NCBI GenBank assembly: GCA_015179045.1
Contig: WHUZ01000046.1
Span: 248,001-312,000, forward strand
DNA length: 64,000 bases
Reading direction: 5' to 3'
Origin: Kalaharituber pfeilii
Lineage: Eukaryota > Ascomycota > Pezizomycetes > Pezizales > Pezizaceae
Shown: positions 40,211-51,944 of the stretch, in pieces
How the letters are laid out: each line of letters opens with the position of its first letter
Position numbering within the stretch: the stretch's first letter is position 1
Notes under the pieces: generated by a model
Databases searched by the model: none
What the model saw: the letters and a program-made list of their open reading frames with translations, nothing else
What the model was told of the DNA's origin: nothing
Translations under genes and position numbers: made by a program

Positions 40211-40545
40211 TAGTGAGCGGCACGAGCTAGCTCGAGCCGAGCTGGAGGGTGAGCTCGAGCTGGCGTGGCATGAGCTCGAGCCTGGATTGATTATATACAT
40301 AATATTGACAAACCAAACCAAACTAAGCTAAATTTTCATCTTTCTCACTACTATCAGCTAAATGGTGCATTTCGAAGTTGTTGGTAGGTCAGAATGAGCT
40401 CCAAGTCTCTAATTATTACTATAGTAGGTATTTACAGTTTATGAAACCTTGCACTGGCTAAGCATTTTAGCGAGCTGTCAAGAAAAACACAAGCATGATC
40501 TTGGCTCGTTTGAGCTCGAGCTGGCTCGGCTCGTGCCGCTCACTA
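40211..40545. mobile_element. hAT-type MITE (335 bp)
   Basis: Terminal inverted repeats TAGTGAGCGGCACGAGC at 40211-40227 and the complement at 40529-40545, with further GAGCTCGAGC subterminal repeats. Perfect 8-bp target duplication GCTGGTGA at 40203-40210 and 40546-40553. Eight-base duplications are characteristic of hAT transposons. The interior is AT-rich and non-coding. Confidence 0.92.
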
Positions 40546-40743
40546 GCTGGTGAGTTGAGCCCAACAAATGCACCCTCAGCGTCGCACCGTTCCAGCATCC
40601 TTTCAGATCCGTCCCCAGCGACAAGGGGCGAAGAGTTGCGGTTAGGCTGTAGGGGTCTTCACCAGCTCTACTTTGCTCAAGGACTCCTAAGGCGCAATCC
40701 TAGGTCAGATTAATTAGTAGCTTCCACTATGAGCAGGTCTAGG

Positions 40744-41009
40744 TGTCAGGGTGACCGAACAAAGTATCAATGATGCCATAGTGATGAGAGATGACGCATG
40801 GTAATGACGCCATTCACAGCTATCCATGATGCCATGATGATGAGAGAGAAGCTTGTTAATTAGCACTCAATGTTAAATAGAATAAAGCAAATAACCGACA
40901 CGCTGGACGCCTATATATAGAGGCCTACACGGCCTCTATACAAACGTCAAGTTCCAAGCGTTGTCCTAAGTTACACCTACATTTCGCTGCAATCGTAGAC
41001 ACCGTAACA
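40744..41009. mobile_element. Candidate solo LTR (266 bp)
   Basis: Begins TGTCAGGGTGAC and ends GACACCGTAACA (TG...CA ends with a related inverted terminus). Flanks CTAGG (40739-40743) and CTGGG (41010-41014) differ at one base of five. It contains TATATATAG at about 40912 followed by an LTR-like promoter/leader arrangement, and two ~65-bp-spaced TGATGCCAT...TGATGAGAGA repeats. No internal retrotransposon sequence follows. Confidence 0.5.
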
Positions 41010-41014
41010 CTGGG

Positions 41015-41383
41015 GGTACGGCCGACCATTGCCCACCAGCCGTGGGTCCTCTGCTGGGAGGTCACTCGGCAATCCGCCCCAAAGGCATACTTCGAGTTGT
41101 ACTTGTGCAGTGCCGTGCTGAGTGTATGTGCCAGTGCGAATGTACAAGCAAGACAAGAGCAACCGATGTTTGTACGTATTAAATATAGTAGAAGGTGATC
41201 GGTAAGAACATAAAGGCAAGCTACGTACAGAATAGGGGAAAGTAAAGGAGAACTGAAGGCAAATTAAGAACTAAACCATAGAATAGAAGAGCTAGATGTG
41301 TAGGAAAGAACTGAACGTTGAAACGAAGAGCTGTACAGAATCACCGCCTCTTATACTGCTGGCTGACCAAATACCCATTTCTA
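41015..41383. other. Intergenic, no feature seen
   Basis: About 370 bp without a supported feature. Confidence 0.4.
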
Positions 41384-41393
41384 ATCACTCTTC

Positions 41394-41437
41394 GCCCTGG
41401 CATGGCGAACAGCTGCAAGCGGGGTTAGGTGATTTTG

Positions 41438-41468
<31 letters not shown>
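41394..41468 (+). mobile_element. LINE-B tail-only insertion (75 bp)
   Basis: GCCCTGGCATGGCGAACAGC ... GCGGGGTTAGGTGATTTTGCT plus ~30 A. Flanks ATCACTCTTC (41384-41393) and ATTACACTTC (41469-41478) agree at 8 of 10. Confidence 0.8.
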
Positions 41469-41471
<3 letters not shown>

Positions 41472-41479
41472 ACACTTCC

Positions 41480-42576
41480 TTCCAACCTTACCCTCATTCC
41501 CAGTATTCGCTTACTGTACAACTCACGTGACCTGCGACCTCCTTGAGCCCAGCACGAGCGCGGTTATAGCAGTTAGGCGCCGCCGCTTAGCGCACCACCT
41601 CTCCCGGGTCAACCCGAATCATCGAACGGATGTGCATGAGCTCAGAGAGAGCTCAGAGAATACGGATGGCGCAGCAGTAAGCCCAGGGCTAGCTGTGTCG
41701 TGCCGACAGACGAATCCTGGCGCCTCACTCGGATGGACTGTTTGACCTGTGGGTAATCAGTGGATGGATCGCAGTACCAGCTGGATGGTTTGTAAAGTTT
41801 GCATCCCTCCTCATAACCCTGTTTCAGGAAGGTTGTCGGGCCGCGTCGAGTGATATCTAAGGCGGCAGGTCCTGTACTTAGATCTCCTGATTATTATCAA
41901 TCAAATCACCTGTTTTCTCCCCGCTCGAAAGCATGGATCATTTCAAGTTGAAGGGTACGGTGAAGTGGAGTGCAGGAGGCGGTATGCCATAGATGTGGTG
42001 GTGAAGGCAGAGAGGCCGAGGAGGAGGAAGATTCTTGGCAGCATCTAAAAAGTCACAAGCGCAGGATTCACTAAGTATGTAAGCACGGGCCACTCGCGCC
42101 AAGAGCCTAGTTTGCTTCTAGCGCATACGATTTCTTTGTCAAAGTTTCCTTTTATTCTCACGAACTCGAAAGACAAACAGATTGAACAGCGGGGCTATTC
42201 CCCAGCCCAGAGTAGTTGCGCAGCCACGGGCGGCATTGCCTAGAAATGGAGATTCCCCCTTTCGAGCATCATCCCATCCTGCTATCCTGGTCTCCACTGG
42301 TACCTTTTCCTCGCCGGCGAAAACCGAGCTTCCAGGTACAACATCACAGAGTGCTGTGCCAGGTCGGCCTGCCGGAGCAAGGGGGAAGAATAATCCGCGT
42401 TGGGGAGAACCGCCGTGCATCAGATCCTCCCCGTGGTCGGACCCCCAGGTACCAGATATCTCTATATATATAAACAAACAAACAACAAAGAAACAAAGCG
42501 AAAACAAAAAACCGACGATCGAAAAACACAGTCGTCAGAACGAAGAAGAAAGCCACAAGAGGAAACCAAAAACCAA
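41480..42576. other. Intergenic, no supported gene
   Basis: Becomes GC-rich toward the right. Long overlapping frames at 42139-42892 on both strands run through the LINE-B tail and its poly(A), so they are not accepted as genes. Confidence 0.35.
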
Positions 42577-42587
42577 ACCAACCCCCC

Positions 42588-42647
42588 GCCCTGCCATGGC
42601 GAACAGCTGCAAGCGGGGTCACGTGAAAAAAAAAAAAAAAAAAAAAA
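42588..42647 (+). mobile_element. LINE-B tail-only insertion (60 bp)
   Basis: GCCCTGCCATGGCGAACAGC ... GCGGGGTCACGTG plus A22. Perfect 11-bp target duplication ACCAACCCCCC at 42577-42587 and 42648-42658. Confidence 0.92.
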
Positions 42648-42658
42648 ACCAACCCCCC

Positions 42659-45276
42659 CCCCGAAAAAAAGAAAAGGAGAGCAAGAACCCAGAATCCATC
42701 CCAAATAGGAATGGAGGGTTGTCTCAACAGGCAGATGGTGTTGGCGGAACCAAGGATCCCCAGTCCAAATTCATCTTCGCCCGACGTCTCGTGAGAAGCG
42801 GGCCCGCCCCGAACCCAAAATCTGCAAACGTTGTCCCGCGCTTCGTGGGATGGAAGTTTGGAGTACGGGCGCGGTGAAGGTGTTCCACCCATAATCTGCC
42901 TGTTGTATCCTCCTTCGCAGCTGCTCCGGAATGGGACGGGATGAGGTGGGGAGGTCGTTGAATTGGGCGAATGGGGGAGCCAGGGGTGACTCTACGCATC
43001 GTTGCTCCAAACGGTCCCAGAGGATGATTCCGTCATCTCAGTGCCGATATATATAGTGGGGTCCGGATACAGTAGAGGGCGGCGGCACCGACAGCGCAGA
43101 GAGAGAAAATTAGCAGACTTGCTGAACCCAACCGATGTTGCAGAAAATAGCAGCGGGGGTCATCGGGGGTTGTCGTGGTACGGTCAGACGCATAGACAAT
43201 GGTGAAATAGGGCAAAAGACAAGATTTATGTAGTCTCGTGCCCCGTCGATGGCCGGATGGATGGTGGAAATATGCGTGCTTGCCGTACTCTGCTGCTGTG
43301 ATGGCGGTGGTTGAACTCCCCAACAATTCTTGCTCGAGGGTATAATTGGGGGAGAACAAGACCTTGGACGGGACACACGATAGCGCATCCCAAAACAGTA
43401 CAGCACCTTGCTGAACTGTTCCAGCACTGCAAACTCCCCAGATAGGCCTATATATCAACCTCGAAATCGTTCCATCCCTCCCGATGAGGCGGGAAGGTCA
43501 AGCGCGGTGCTGCAAACGCAAATCATCATTCGAGGTGGTCCAGAAACCCAGTTTGGCTGGTCTCTAGCTTGGGCCTTCGAGGTGGCAGGTGCTTGTTGTA
43601 CTCTCCTGGGCGCGAGGAGGAAATACGCAGCACATGACGGTGAATGTGATGAATGGCAGGAGCAAGCGTAGCTCCTGGCCCCTTGTCACATACATCGTTC
43701 TCGGACGGAGCTGCAAAAACACACACATATATATAGATATATATATATTCCCGATGGCATTGTCTAATATGTGGCGTTGGCGGTCCCTCACTTTTGTTGA
43801 GAGGACTGCAGCTGTTCACAAGGCAGATACTGCCTCAGAGGCGTGCAGCCAAACGGAGGAGGCAGCGGCAACCGTGGAGCTGCCCCCCAGCGAGCCAGTA
43901 GTATGCGCGGTTTCGAAAAACATCACGCATGCTATGCCGTGGACACTTTCCGGCCAGACACAAGAAGACAAAACAGCTCCGGGAGAAAAGCCGCAAACCC
44001 GAAAAAGAACAAAGCAAAACCAACACCGACACCATCGCAATCCCCGGTGCACGCCCGCATTGACGTGACCGCCGCATTCTCCAGCTCTGTCGCATGGAGT
44101 GCCAATCCGTCAGCTTGCTGCCCCCTTTGCGAACTTTCCCAGCATCGCACTGGGGCCTAGGGCTGCGTTAGTCGAGCCGGCAGAGGAGCAGCTTGGATGG
44201 CGGCGTGGGGAGGAGCCGGAAAAACTGAGTGGCCAGACAGAAGGCCCTCAGAGCATCGGACGGTGCACACCGCTTTTTCGTTCTTTGCGGGTGCGGTCGG
44301 GTTTGCGGTCGAGGCTCGCTATCAAAAGAATTGTCAGCTCGGATTCTGGGAACGAAATCTGTTACGAAGTTTTCGGGGGTGAATTTACCTTCTGGAGCTC
44401 AAGGAATACTCCATACCATTCGAGAAAGGCCATCTTCTTTCTGAATGGTGTCGAGGCGAGCCAGACCAGCGAGCCAGACCAGCTGAGGGCCGCTCCTACT
44501 CGCTTTTTACCCCCGGGAACAACCTCGAAGAGGCCGGCCTCCTGTGCACGACCGCCGTCACCGAGAATATCAGTTCACAGGACGCCTCTATCTCGACACC
44601 GCCGGCGCGCCCGCTAAGGCCATTTTTGCGCATTGCGGGTCAAGACGAGGTCATCCGATGTACCGTATATACCTGCCCCCGACCGCTGCTCTCTGACTTG
44701 AGTTGGAGCGCGGGAAGGAGGCTTCTTTGGTCCATTGACCTGTGGCTCGCACGGGGCTTCTCTTATGCGAGCCAGGACGGGACCGGGACCGGGTGACGAT
44801 GGCCGGCGAAGAGTCGAGCAGCGAATGCGGATGCAGGTGAGCACTGCCCGCAGGAGGACCTTAGCTCCTACCAGAGGCTCGTTGAGCCCACTGGAGCTGC
44901 TGGTTCTTTGATGTCCGCCGGAGAGGATGTTTGTATTATATAATGGCAGTTTATGGAAAGCTGCCAGTCAATGCGTGGGTTATAATGAGGAAATGGCTTG
45001 AGGATGCCATTTCTGGAGGTAGGTTTGGCTCCTTGACCTCCAGGGTCAATGCCGATGATGGTGATGGGAGGAAGAAAGAGCAGAGTGTTTGGAGGGGAGT
45101 GGTCCTTATATACTGCTTCTGTGTATGACAAGGATGGCATGCATCATGGATGGCGTGCTCGCTGCTGTTAGAACTGCTATCCGGATAAGGACGATAGGTG
45201 TGAGTACAATTTTCTCAGGAGGCTAGCCTCGATGGAAATGGCACATTGCATGAGGAAGTGATGATGGTCGATCCTA
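42659..45276. other. GC-rich stretch with many overlapping frames, no supported gene
   Basis: About 2.6 kb where both strands carry overlapping frames of 70-170 codons, as expected by chance in GC-rich DNA. The best candidates (44099-44617 plus, 43589-44068 plus) have no domain, signal or repeat that I can name. A TATATA microsatellite lies at 43722-43750. Confidence 0.3.
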
Positions 45277-45326
45277 GTGGTGGTGGTGGTGGTGGTGGTG
45301 GTGGTGGTGGTGGTGGTGGTGGTGGT
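45277..45326 (+). repeat. (GTG)n microsatellite
   Basis: About 16 uninterrupted GTG/TGG units. Confidence 0.95.
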
Positions 45327-45329
45327 CAA

Positions 45330-47176
45330 ACCGAGCTGCTGCACAAGCTCAAGCAAAACTCAAGTAAAACTCTCCAGGAATCTCCCAACCACTGCCCAAA
45401 ATACGACCGGAGGTGGTTACATTAGCATGTAGATTCGTGATAGTGTATTAGCGTCAATCACTAGAGCATGCCGTGACAGAGCGGGTATTGCTAGCCCCCT
45501 TAATCGTCGGAATGCGTGACAAAACCAACCCTTCGAGGAGCTCCTCATCTCACACCTCTTTAACTTAGCAGTCCAACCATGCACTTTAGAATAGCTACGA
45601 TATGGTGTTCTTCCACGTCGAAAGTCAGTCCCGGTAGAGGTTGTGCGGGAATTATTTCCCTCCCGTTTTTTTCTGAGCTCGTAAACGGCGTACGCGTGGC
45701 GTGGAATAGACTCTGTCGTCAGAGCATAGGCAGTACAGCTACAACACCGGCTTCCGCACTGCAGAGGGGGGGAGGAGGCTTAGGCTCCATGATCTTTTGA
45801 CGAGAAAGTTAGATATATACAGGTGGGGGGAGCGCGCACGCTTCTTGGCCAGACACATCACCACTTTCTGGGCAAACAGTAGTGCCACCACACAATGGCT
45901 CACCTTTCTCCCCTCGATTGGAAATGTGTTTTTCCCCCAACACACACAGGCGCAGCTGCCGCTGATACCCCTGAATTGGCCAGCAGCAGCTACGGTCGTA
46001 TGACAGATTTGCTAACACGCGGAGGAAAAACAGACTCCGGTAAACAGCTTCTATTCGGGTTCGATCTAGTAGACATACTTAGCAAAATCCCCTCAGAGAT
46101 AAGCTCTAGTTGGCGGGTTCACGATGATGATGATACCACACTTGTGTGACTGAGAAAAAAAAAAAGGGGGGTAGCCAGTTTACGATGTTGTGCTAAATGC
46201 ACGCTCAAGGAAGAAAAAGCGGAATGAGAGGTGCAGTAGCATCCGGTACAACACAGTAGACGTACGTAAGTGAGTAAAAATCCATGATAATGAATTATGT
46301 GCCTTCAGCAAGACTATTCCTCTACGCTGAATACGTGCCTTGCACCGGCAATGAAGAATTTAATTGAAATAACGTTAACAAGGTAAGAAAAAGTATGGAA
46401 TGACCCTCGAATTCTAGAATGTCTCATTGCAATGCCTGCTCCACATGCACTAAAAGTAAACATTGGAATCCGTTGTGTCTGCTAGCTGTGTTCTCTGCAA
46501 TGGGCTACATTGTAACATGGCGAAAGCTTTCTTTGAGCTTTGAGCGTGGTTGTGATTGTGACCGCAGATAATTTCCCGCTAATGAAGCACCTTTGCGTGA
46601 AACCTGCAATGCAGAATACGAAGAGCAATAGTAGAGTTTAGGGTAGCTATCACAAGGAGCGCCATGCTAAGCTAGCTTTCTGTTGCATCATATCAATGTG
46701 GGACTCAGTATCATGTCAACGTAGATGTGGGTACGTCCTAGACCCTAACAAAACACAAAAAAATTGTGCCAAGGTTCATCCAAGACCCCGATTAGCTCTC
46801 CACTTCCTTCCTTCCGGAGCTCCCCACCTCAGAACCTGATAGAAGAGCCAAGACATTTTCGTGTTATGGTGGTGGGCTTTTAGTGTCCAACCCCCCTGAA
46901 ATACAGTGAGCGTTGCCCCCGAGCACCAAAGTTTTGCGCGATAATAAGGATTATGCGTGAGTGTCCGTGTCGGAGAGATATGGCTGCCATAAGCATTACA
47001 GATGTTGAGTGAGGAGGGGCTCTAGGTCCATGTCTGGTGATGAAACTTGCTTGTGCGCGATATCTACCCCCAGACAATGCATAGGGGGAACCTGGAGTAG
47101 CCCAAACTGTAACCACCATCACCGCGATCACGCAATGAAATGGAGGGGGACAAGATGCACACCTGCAGCTCTGTCC
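45330..47176. other. Intergenic, no supported gene
   Basis: A plus-strand frame 45895-46149 opens at an ATG (MAHLSPLDWKCVFPP ... LFGFDLVDILSKIPSEISSS) and could be a small protein, but nothing supports it beyond length. The rest is featureless. Confidence 0.3.
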
Positions 47177-47269
47177 CTCTCCTCCTCCTCCTCCTCCTCC
47201 TCCTCCTCCTACACCTCCTCCTCCTCCTCCTCCTCCTCCTCCTCCTCCTCCTCCTCCTCCTCCTCCTCC
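47177..47269 (+). repeat. (CTC)n microsatellite
   Basis: About 30 CTC/TCC units with one ACAC interruption near 47211. It creates long Ser or Gly/Glu frames that are not genes. Confidence 0.95.
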
Positions 47270-47572
47270 GCTAATCCACTGCCCTCCACAAGCAACACTA
47301 TCCCCCGTACAACGCATACCCCCGAATTCACCGGCTAACTGCCTTCCACTCTCAGCCAGCCTCTTCCTACTTTACTTTCTCGCCGTCTGTCTTTCTCATG
47401 AGAGCGTAAATGCCTCACGGTACAGAACACAAAGTGCAGAACGAGCGGCTCGAGGATTCCTATCCAAACTGAGACGGAAGCGAGGAACTAGATTGCGATG
47501 GTACATAGGCGGTGAAATTGCTTAGTGCCTGGCATTTCAAATGACAAAGCGGTAGTAATGGTAGCAATTCCG

Positions 47573-47630
47573 TTTTTTTCCCTTTTTTTTATCATTACTC
47601 GTATACTGCCTTCAGCACTATGGCGAGAAC
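47573..47630 (-). mobile_element. Decayed LINE-A tail
   Basis: T-rich tract, then ATCATTACTCGTATACTGCC ... CACTATGGCGAG. Outer pairing CTCG/CGAG is kept while the inner stem has decayed. AGCGGTAG occurs on both sides but not at the exact edges. Confidence 0.55.
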
Positions 47631-48085
47631 AGCGGTAGGGGCTATGCAAATACTACTAGGTAGTATCTGTATACGATACTGAAAGTAGATAGCAGAGATA
47701 AGGCTCAGAATACGCTCTGCAGCAAGTAAGGCCATCCAGAACACTGCATTAAACTAATTGGGTTACTAATGCGTCACAGAAACACCCTACAATGTAGTTC
47801 GTATATCTCTTTCCGCTGGCCAGATACACCGTGCCCTAGTATTGCCGATTCCCATAGTAGCATCTTGTGTCTTCCATCCCATGACAAGCAACATACTACC
47901 ACATAGTTTTGGTACTGCACTTCCTTATCATATATTGCTAACATTGATCGTGTTCTGGTGAATAATGGCAACGAAGTCGAGTGCTGAACCAGAACCACAA
48001 TACAAGTAATATAAAACAAACCCAAGAGTGCTATTATTCCTTATTCAACGTACAGTTTTTGTTTAGTTGCAAACTAAACGAGGAA
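47631..48085. other. Intergenic, no supported gene
   Basis: A minus-strand frame 47774-48025 begins with a hydrophobic MGLFYITCIVVLVQHSTSLP, signal-peptide-like, but is short and unsupported. Confidence 0.3.
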
Positions 48086-48143
48086 AAAATAAAGTAAAAT
48101 AAAATAAAATAAAATAAAATAAAATAAAATAAAAATAAAAATA
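48086..48143 (+). repeat. (AAAAT)n microsatellite
   Basis: About ten units of AAAAT/TAAAA. The unit matches the odd tail of the LINE-B copy at 8197-8315, so it may descend from a retroposon tail. Confidence 0.9.
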
Positions 48144-48149
48144 ATTACA

Positions 48150-51080
48150 TGTAAAAAGCTTGTTGTTTTGTTTTTCCTCTTGCTTTATTGGTCTTATTCC
48201 ACAAACAGTGCAACAAAACACGGCCCCACGAACTACCGACCCATGCTTACTGAAGCTATACAGTGCAAGTTATTGTGCGCATGGAAAGGATTCTTCGATG
48301 GGATGGAAGGTTATTCATGAGGAAAAGCGGTGAATTCTAGTATCATGGAAGGAGAGACCAGCAAGTGCGAGGGAGAACAATATATTTGTAGAAGTGATGC
48401 TTTCAAACTCATCGACTTGGAATGGGTTGATTCAATACTTGATAAAGAAATATACCGTCATAAGCATATACATTCGTAAGAATCTGAGTAGAAGAAGCAC
48501 TCGTGCATCATAATGTGGAAGTAAAAGGTAAACAAATATGTAGCTAACGAAGTCTGAACAAGAATTGAATAGAAGAGAATACTTGGAATGAAAGATATTC
48601 ATCCCCATTCTTGCACTTGGAAACAACAAAAAATCCTCTATTCTCGTCTGAATGATGATTTGTTCAATGACTGTATTTATCTCTATACAAGTACTATCTA
48701 ATCTATATACTATCCAGATCTGCAAACCAGCTTTAATGTTGGTGCTTCAAAAGTGAGAAGCTCGGAGGAGCTTCAAAATATCAATCTCCCGGCACATAAA
48801 ATGCCGTCCCGGACCCGAAGCGCCGCGTAGCGCAATCCCGGCACATTGACCCGCTCCTCGTCTGCCGGACCGGCCACACAATTTCTCTCATCCCACTCTT
48901 CCACTCCTTCCAAGCCCCACATGCCACTACCAGAGACAACTCGAGTCTTTGCTGAGTAGTTGGCTTGCTGGTTGGCTTGTGGGCAGGCAGCTACGAGGCG
49001 AGTGCACGTGCAACTCCCCTCCCCAATCGTGGCCCCTCCGGGAGGACCCGCCCACCTTGCAGTTCCTCGTCCTCCTCTTGCAAACTAGTGCTATGTCCCC
49101 TCTCGTCCGCGCTGGCCGTGTGCTGGACGGATACGGAGGCAGTAGGCAAGGAGGATGCAGAACGGATGCTGGATTCAGGGCTCAGCCAGCACCCAGAGCA
49201 GTTAATGCCGTGGGAGGGAAAATTGGCACTTGCTGCGTGCTGCGTGTGTGCCGGGGATGGGGGAGAAGACTGGAGAAGGGAACTCGGGTCGAGGGAGAAA
49301 GTTGCCTACGTAGCTGAAGTCGAAGGCCAAGGCGCAGGCGAAGGTGAAGGGATGGGTGCGGCTCTGCCGCCAGCGGTCGTGCAATCGCATTCAATTGCAG
49401 TTACCAGGCAGGGAACCATCCGGAGGTGATATAGCTGGTGGTACCGCTTGTAATAACCGCCCGCGCCGGCACCATCAGCGGCAGGCAAGCAGGAAGCACG
49501 AGATAGGACACCCCAAGCCAGTCCCATGTTTCTCGGCTGGGAGCCCTTCACCCCAGAGACCCAGAGACCGTCGCGTTATCCGACAGGTCTACATTCACCC
49601 CGCAGTGTTGTCCCCTATCCCGACCCAAATTTCAATCCACTCCCAACGCCATCTTCTTTCTTCACCCCCCAACGCCCACCAGCGAGCAGTGCGGCGACAA
49701 TGTGTCGTTCCGGCTTGTAAGCGCGGGGCTCAGGCTGTAGTGTGGGCAAGGGGATACTTCCTTCATCACCTCCCATGGGCGCGCGGGCACTGTGGGCGAC
49801 GGAAGGAGGGAAGGAAGGCAGGGAGGAGTTTTGCGAAGTGGGCTCATCATTGGGTTACATATCTGTCCTCCTTGCAGATAGTACCCGGAGGGAAGGAAGG
49901 CAGGGAGCAGTTTTGCGAAGTGGGCTCATCATTGGGTTACATATCTGTCCTCCTCGCAGATAGTACCCGAGAGCTTGGTTCCCTTTGCCTGGGACTGGGG
50001 TGAGGGTCGGGGGTATATATATATTATATATTTTTCATTTCCCCTTCTTTTTGGATAGAAGAGAGGAAAGAGAACGTGGAAAGAGCTCTTTCGAAGGGCC
50101 ACTTGGGCGGGACAGCATGAGGAGAGCAGGGGCTCCGGAAGCGTTGACGGTAATCACACTGGCCGCAGCCGGCTGCCCGGCCGGGCTGTGGGAGGGTAGT
50201 ATTTGAGCCGGAGGAGGAGTATGTTGAAGAGAAATGGAAAGGGAAGGAAGTTGGCGAGGAAGAGGGGAGGAATATATAGCAGGTGGGAATCCACCCTGTT
50301 CGCATTTGTGCCTTGGTTCAACATCCTTGCCCGAAAGGTGGTGTGTATTGAGACATTTGATTGCAAAACGCAATCTGTATATCCGCACATCTTGTTGGAT
50401 TCTCAATTGCTTGTGGAGTCTTAAAGTTTCTGCAACGATAATATCAACACATAAGTTGCCACTCATACCAACTTTTTTTGTGAACTTAAGGATGGGTCAG
50501 TGCATTAAGGTGTGGTGCTGTGGCAAGCTCCCTGTGGTACGCTCGCTCCTTCTTCCCTTCCCCCTTCCCCTCTCCCCTTCCCCCTTCTCTCTCCCCCGTT
50601 TCCCTAACCGATTTCTCCCAAATTCAATGTGAACCTATACTGAACTCAAATTGATCTCCCACACGCACTAGCAACAGAGCAGTGACCAGAATCCAATGAC
50701 ACTTTTCTCATAATTTTCTAGAGAACATTGAATGTTACACTGTGAGATTCAATCAATTTCACACAACACACTGATGGACATTGGCATTTCTTTCCGTGTG
50801 GCATATATGTGCAGCAATAGTAGTGAAACCAGTCTCGAATAAGTAACTCAAATAGGGACGTCCACCACTTTGGTTAAAACTTCACCATCGTGTGTGCCGT
50901 AATGCTAAGCGCGATAGGTGCATAGCCATTACGAACACATATAGTACTGCCGGATAACAGAACTCCCACACACAGTATGCCCAGTGACTGAATGGGTATA
51001 ACATTGAGTTGGTCCACATCGATAATTCGTCATTTGCGCGCATTTATTGTAGGAAAATAGTGCTGGGGACTGACGACTAG
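48150..51080. other. Long stretch, partly GC-rich, no supported gene
   Basis: AT-rich to 48750, then GC-rich with overlapping frames on both strands (48949-50003 plus is the longest cluster). It contains the 82-bp tandem duplication at 49808-49971. A plus frame 48965-49429 has a Glu/Gly-rich end and is the only one that looks at all protein-like; not accepted. Confidence 0.3.
49808..49971 (+). repeat. 82-bp tandem duplication, two copies
   Basis: Units 49808-49889 and 49890-49971 are almost identical (for example GGAGGAG versus GGAGCAG, CTTGCAG versus CTCGCAG). Each contains GGGTTACATATCTGTCCTCC and a splice-acceptor-like TGCAG/CGCAG. Confidence 0.9.
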
Positions 51081-51091
51081 AAGAGTTGGTT

Positions 51092-51153
51092 CGGACCATC
51101 GCCATAGCCCATAGGGCGGCAAGCGATTAATGATATTAAAAAAAAAAAAAAAA
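51092..51153 (+). mobile_element. LINE-A tail-only insertion (62 bp)
   Basis: CGGACCATCGCCATAGCCC, ATA, GGGCGGCAAGCGATTAATGA, then poly(A). Outer stem ATCGC/GCGAT. Perfect 11-bp target duplication AAGAGTTGGTT at 51081-51091 and 51154-51164. Confidence 0.95.
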
Positions 51154-51442
51154 AAGAGTTGGTTTCAAAATACTTTGGTGTGATTGCACAGGCTCCGGAG
51201 GAAGAATGTATTTGAGCCTTTACTTAGGCACTCGGGTAGTAGTGGTCCTATTGTGGTACGCTTAATTCCCGTTTTGGGGGATTTCCCAAGACGAGACTCA
51301 AGCTGTGCAAATCCAGCCATGTGTTCACCGCGCTGAGACTCCTCAGAGCCGAAGAACATGCTAGACGTTTCTAATACCAAAGTTTTGCGAGATTCCCAGC
51401 CCGTAGCAATCTCCTTGGACACCGTTTACCTCAAATCTGGAA

Positions 51443-51793
51443 TCATGGAGGTACAGGACAGGGAAGGCAGACAGTCCAGAGTGCAGATGGTGCCGAGAAG
51501 CAGAGGAAACGACGGCACACATCTGGGGGCACTGCAGAATATGGAAAAGGAAGTGGCAGGCGGGGCGGACAGGCCTGTTCGCACCCAAAAAAGGGGAAGA
51601 CAAGGAGACGACGGACACGCTGGTGACGCTGCTGACGTGGGTGAAGTCGACAGAATAGGCGAAGGACGAAGAGGCTTCACTACACTTCTACAACCACTCT
51701 CCGTTATTTCAAGTTAATTCTTTATTTTTTATTTTTTATTTTCTCATATGTACTTAACAACGCCATAGCCCTCAGGGCGGCAAGCGTGTAATG

Positions 51794-51833
<40 letters not shown>
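51443..51833 (+). mobile_element. 5'-truncated LINE-A (391 bp) with ORF2 C-terminus
   Basis: Starts WRYRTGKADSPECRWCREAE and keeps the zinc motif CRWCREAEETTAHIWGHC, ending TLLTWVKSTE and a stop. It then has the 3' UTR, a hairpin with ACGC/GCGT in place of TCGC/GCGA, and ~31 A. Target duplication TCTGGAA at 51436-51442 and 51834-51840. Confidence 0.92.
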
Positions 51834-51836
<3 letters not shown>

Positions 51837-51884
51837 GGAAGGTTGCGACTGATTCCTGCATGTGACTTTGGTTCCGCGGGGCAT

Positions 51885-51941
51885 TTTTATTTTATTTAAA
51901 TATCAATAGTCGTACACAGCCTGGAGGGCTATGACAAGGCC
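51885..51941 (-). mobile_element. Decayed LINE-A tail
   Basis: TTTTATTTTATTTAAATATC, AATAGTCG, then AGCCTGGAGGGCTATGACAAGG. Recognisable but with a decayed hairpin and no clear target duplication. Confidence 0.5.
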
Positions 51942-51944
51942 GAA

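Noticed and set aside
42139..42892. Long overlapping frames on both strands, up to 231 codons
   Set aside because: They read through a LINE-B tail insertion and its poly(A) (poly-Lys/poly-Phe), and both strands are open, as expected in GC-rich DNA with inserted tails.
44099..44617. 172-codon plus-strand frame in GC-rich DNA
   Set aside because: No recognisable domain, many overlapping frames of similar length, no TATA or intron support.
46880..47338. Gly-rich (minus) and Ser-rich (plus) proteins
   Set aside because: Produced by the (CTC)n microsatellite; no coding content outside it.
48949..50003. Cluster of plus-strand frames
   Set aside because: Composition-driven; interrupted by the 82-bp duplication and no family recognised.
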